Shown: positions 43,633 through 45,951 of the stretch, piece after piece | Layout of the letters: each line of letters begins with the position of its first letter | Numbering within the stretch: the first letter of the stretch is position 1 | NCBI RefSeq assembly: GCF_002159455.1 | Contig: NZ_NFIQ01000027.1 | Location: 1-45,951, forward strand | Source: Flavonifractor sp. An306 | GTDB taxonomy: Bacteria > Bacillota > Clostridia > Oscillospirales > Oscillospiraceae | Direction of reading: 5' to 3' | Length of the DNA: 45,951 bases | Notes under the pieces: generated by a model | What the model was told of the DNA's origin: nothing | The model's database searches: none | Seen by the model: only the letters and a program-made list of their open reading frames with translations | Made by a program: the position numbers and the translations under genes

Positions 43633-44139
43633 CTATTCGTCGGCGGCGGCGTCATAGGGCTGCCGCCCGGCGACAGCTCCCCCGCCCGCCAGGGCACGGA
43701 ACCGGGCTCGGGATTTTTTGATTTCGTCGTAGGCCTCGGCCACCGCCTCCTCGGTGCGGCGGAGGGCGTCCTCACAGTAGTCGTTGGCCGCCTTGCGCAG
43801 GTCCCGGCTGCGCTCCTCGGCCACCCGGAGCATCTCGTTGGCCTTCTGCTTGGCCTGGGCCAGCACCTCGTCCTCGGCCACCATCTGCTTGGCCTGGTCC
43901 TCGGCCTGCTTGCGGATGAGCTCACCCTCCCGCTTGGCGGAGGCGATATACTCCGTCCGGGCGGCAATGAGTTTCTTAGCCTCCGCCAGTTCCATGGGGA
44001 ACTGGGCCCGGATCTCGTCCAGCAGGTCCAGGGCGCGGTCCCGCTCCAGAATGCACTTGTCGCTGCTCAGCGGCATGCTCTTGGCCTCGTCGATCATCTC
44101 AAAGAGCATGTCCAGTAATTCATCCACGCCGGTGGCCAT
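43633..44139 (-). CDS. Coiled-coil protein, DivIVA/ATP-synthase-b-like
   Basis: 168 residues with no firm family. After MATGVDELLDMLFEMIDEAKSMPLSSDKCILERDRAL there is a long charged amphipathic helix (LAEAKKLIAARTEYIASAKREGELIRKQAEDQAKQMVAEDEVLAQAKQKANEMLRVAEERS) of the type found in DivIVA C-termini and V/F-type ATPase stator subunits. The start is ATG 44139, with GGAGGG seven or eight bases before; the TTG at 44145 is too close. The coaD stop overlaps it by one base (TGATG). Position next to coaD and the dcw cluster would suit a division or septum scaffold, but this is conjecture. Confidence 0.7.
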   Translation of the reverse strand: MATGVDELLDMLFEMIDEAKSMPLSSDKCILERDRALDLLDEIRAQFPMELAEAKKLIAARTEYIASAKREGELIRKQAEDQAKQMVAEDEVLAQAKQKANEMLRVAEERSRDLRKAANDYCEDALRRTEEAVAEAYDEIKKSRARFRALAGGGAVAGRQPYDAAADE

Positions 44140-44636
44140 CAGCAATCCCTCCTGCTGTCCATTTTTTGCTGTACGTCCGCGATGATCTCCCTGGGCAGGA
44201 AATCCGACAGGTCCGCTCCGTAGCGGGCCATTTCCTTCACCACGCTGGAGCTGACGTAAGTATATTTGGCGCTGGAGGGCAGAAACATGGTCTCCAGCCG
44301 GGGGTTGAGCTTGCGGTTGATCAGGGCCATCTGCAGCTCGTTTTCATAGTCGGACACCGCCCGCAGGCCCTTTACCAGGGTGCAGGCCCGCCGCTGCCGG
44401 GCGTATTCCGCCAGCAGGGTGGACGAGCAGTCCACCTCCACGTTGGGCAGCTTGGCCACCACCCGGCGGATCAGGTCCGCCCGCTCCTCCGGGGTGAACA
44501 GGCCCCGGTTCACCTTTTCCGAGTTCACCAGCACGCACACAATCAGCTTGTCAAAGCAGACGGCGGCCCGCTTGATGATATTCAAATGCCCCAGCGTGAT
44601 GGGGTCGAAGCTGCCGGGGTAGATGGCGGTCTTCAT
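44139..44636 (-). CDS. coaD: Phosphopantetheine adenylyltransferase
   Basis: 165 residues, the usual size. YPGSFDPITLGHLNII (T/HxGH nucleotidyl-transferase motif), KGLRAVSDYENELQMALINRKL and the C-terminal SSSVVKEMARYGADLSDFLP match CoaD. It makes dephospho-CoA from 4'-phosphopantetheine and ATP. The ribosome binding site is weak. rsmD precedes it by 26 bp, a common pair in Firmicutes. Confidence 0.97.
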   Translation of the reverse strand: MKTAIYPGSFDPITLGHLNIIKRAAVCFDKLIVCVLVNSEKVNRGLFTPEERADLIRRVVAKLPNVEVDCSSTLLAEYARQRRACTLVKGLRAVSDYENELQMALINRKLNPRLETMFLPSSAKYTYVSSSVVKEMARYGADLSDFLPREIIADVQQKMDSRRDC

Positions 44637-44662
44637 GTGGACTCACATCCTCAAACCGGGAG

Positions 44663-45208
44663 TTACACGTCCCGGTGGTACAGTGTGATCTTGATCTTGC
44701 CGTAGCGGTAATCCCGGCCCATCCGGTAGGGGGCGGGCAGCGCCGGCAGCGCCGCCTCGGCGGCGCTTTCGCAGACTATTATACCATTTTCCGTGGCAAT
44801 GTCAATCTTGGCGATGGCGGCCAGGGCTTTCTCCAACATTCCGGAGCCGTAAGGCGGGTCCAGGAAAATCAGGTCAAATTTCTCCCGGCAGCCGGTGAGA
44901 AAGGCCAGATAGTCCCCCTGGGTGACCTTCGCCTTGTCGGCCAGGCCGGTGTGGGCCAGGTTGTCCCGGATCACAGCGGCGGCCTCCTTCCGCAGGTCCA
45001 CAAAGGAGCAGAAGGCCGCCCCACGGGACAGGGCCTCAATGCCCATCTGGCCGGTGCCGCCGAACAGGTCCAGCACCCTCCGGCCCTCGATGTCAAACTG
45101 TACGATATTGAATACCGACTCCTTCACCTTGTCGGTGGTGGGCCGGGTCTCCAGGCCGGGCAGCTCCTTCAGCCTCCGGCCCCGGGCAATTCCGGTAATC
45201 ACGCGCAT
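44663..45208 (-). CDS. rsmD: 16S rRNA (guanine966-N2)-methyltransferase RsmD
   Basis: 181 residues. MRVITGIARGRRLKELPGLETRPTTDKVKESVFNI at the start, SAM motif VLDLFGGTGQMGIEALSRGA and the catalytic DPPYGSGM are diagnostic. It methylates G966 in the small ribosomal subunit. AAAGGAAGG precedes the ATG. It follows the transglutaminase-like gene by 24 bp on the same strand. Confidence 0.96.
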   Translation of the reverse strand: MRVITGIARGRRLKELPGLETRPTTDKVKESVFNIVQFDIEGRRVLDLFGGTGQMGIEALSRGAAFCSFVDLRKEAAAVIRDNLAHTGLADKAKVTQGDYLAFLTGCREKFDLIFLDPPYGSGMLEKALAAIAKIDIATENGIIVCESAAEAALPALPAPYRMGRDYRYGKIKITLYHRDV

Positions 45209-45232
45209 GGCGGTTCCTTCCTTTCTGTTCTC

Positions 45233-45951
45233 TCACTGGGGCAGCCGGCCGGCGCCGTTCCAGCAAAACCGGGTGGCGGTGGCCTCTGGCACGTTGGCAT
45301 AGTCCCACTGGTGGTCAGTCCACCGCATATCGTCGCTGGTCACATTGAAGTAGGCATGGTGGACCTGGTCCCATTGGTTGGGAGACACACGTTCCCCACC
45401 TACCGGGTCGTTCCAGGTGGGGTCCACACAGTACCATTCCCCCTCCAGGCGCACCATATTCCAGGCATGGTCGCTGGTGGAGCCGGAAGACGCCCCCACC
45501 ACCGTGATACACTCCACCCCCGCCAGATCCATCAGCAGCTGGAAACTGGTGGCATAGCCCAGGCAGATGCCGTACCCCTCCACCAGCATGCCATAGGGGT
45601 TGGTGTTGTCCGGCCTGCCCTGAGGGGTGGCCGGGTCATACACCGTCTCGTCATACTCCCCCAGGCGTACCAGCGCGTCGTGGAGGGCCAGTTCCTTTTC
45701 AAAGTCGGTCATGTCCCCGGTGATATGTTCCGCGATCAACTCCCGGCAGCGGGCCAGGATAGCGGCGTCCTTGTCGCTGAGGCCGCTCTCGTCTCCGCTC
45801 TCCCAGGCCGCCACAATGGCCGAGGTGTCGTAGATGGTCATGTCGTACTCGTTGGGCGGCTCAAAGGGCACGAAGGCGCTGATATCCAGGGTAGGCTCTG
45901 GAGTTGGAGCCGGAGTTGGGGGAACGGATGAGGTGGGTGGGGGTTCCGGGG
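45233..45951 (-). CDS. Transglutaminase-like cysteine protease/peptide protein, 5' end cut
   Basis: The stop is at 45233 and the frame stays open to the window edge, so the N-terminus is missing (239 residues visible). The first visible residues are a Pro/Thr-rich linker (PEPPPTSSVPPTPAPTPEPT), typical of a stalk behind a signal peptide or lipobox. The transglutaminase-like triad is visible: Cys in GYGICLGYATSF, His in STSDHAWNMV and Asp in WYCVDPTWND. Such secreted domains in clostridia often remodel or bind cell-wall peptides; the substrate is unknown. A shorter start (GTG 45871) is not supported. Confidence 0.88.
   Translation of the reverse strand, partial: PEPPPTSSVPPTPAPTPEPTLDISAFVPFEPPNEYDMTIYDTSAIVAAWESGDESGLSDKDAAILARCRELIAEHITGDMTDFEKELALHDALVRLGEYDETVYDPATPQGRPDNTNPYGMLVEGYGICLGYATSFQLLMDLAGVECITVVGASSGSTSDHAWNMVRLEGEWYCVDPTWNDPVGGERVSPNQWDQVHHAYFNVTSDDMRWTDHQWDYANVPEATATRFCWNGAGRLPQ

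Overview
The window looks like chromosomal core DNA of a GC-rich, low-molecular-complexity Firmicute of the class Clostridia, most likely the Oscillospiraceae (Flavonifractor / Pseudoflavonifractor / Lawsonibacter type). The basis is a GC-rich composition with strong GC third positions, Gram-positive TTGACA/TATAAT promoters and AGGAGG ribosome binding sites, an alanyl T-box, an mraZ-led dcw cluster containing sbp, a DUF881 protein and spoVD/ftsI with PASTA domains, and a MurE with the DNPR motif typical of meso-diaminopimelate-adding enzymes. The genus assignment is an inference and cannot be settled from this stretch alone. No phage, IS transposase, CRISPR, tRNA or rRNA gene was seen.

Layout. 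1-3.2 kb (+): a membrane-tethered MerR regulator overlapping a YbjQ protein, then a secreted S41 protease with SLH domains. 3.2-6.0 kb (-): a three-gene ABC uptake system of the PF04392 binding-protein type with a perfect-consensus promoter. 6.2-8.8 kb (+): tagA-like glycosyltransferase, thymidylate kinase, DJ-1-like protein, 5-formyl-THF cyclo-ligase. 8.8-9.0 kb (-): a 48-residue cysteine-rich membrane peptide. 9.1-11.5 kb (+): mltG and a U32 protein resembling TrhP. 11.6-13.5 kb (+): an ECF sigma factor with a membrane partner. 13.8-15.0 kb: an iron-containing alcohol dehydrogenase interrupted by an in-frame amber codon. 15.1-16.0 kb: two unknown envelope proteins. 16.0-19.0 kb: T-box and alaS. 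19.0-21.6 kb: a cytidylate-kinase-like gene, gdhA, and a 253-bp-period duplication of the gdhA 3' end separated by a hairpin-rich 150-bp segment. 21.7-23.3 kb: a FAD-dependent oxidoreductase. 23.3-24.3 kb (-): a HxlR regulator and a PEBP protein with a 20-bp palindrome between them. 24.4-26.5 kb (+): a second ECF sigma/membrane partner pair. 26.5-29.2 kb (-): citrate synthase, CorA and a candidate structured leader/ncRNA. 29.3-43.4 kb (-): the division and cell wall (dcw) cluster, read mraZ-rsmH-ftsL-spoVD/ftsI-murE-mraY-ftsW-murG-murA-ftsQ-DUF881-sbp-ftsZ. 43.6-45.95 kb (-): a coiled-coil protein, coaD, rsmD and a transglutaminase-like protein that runs off the window.

How the genes work together. 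The dominant theme is envelope assembly: mltG sets glycan strand length, the dcw cluster supplies lipid-linked precursors (murE, mraY, murG, murA) and the septal machinery (ftsW, PBP, ftsL, ftsQ, ftsZ), and MraZ probably represses its own promoter through three GTGG-type boxes. murB, murC, murD, murF and, more notably, ftsA are absent from the cluster. Several regulatory layouts stand out: the HxlR palindrome, the structured RNA before corA, the hairpin that buries the murA ribosome binding site, and the two sigma/membrane-sensor modules. Many gene starts below were moved from the longest open frame to the codon that sits at the proper distance from a ribosome binding site; each such change is explained.
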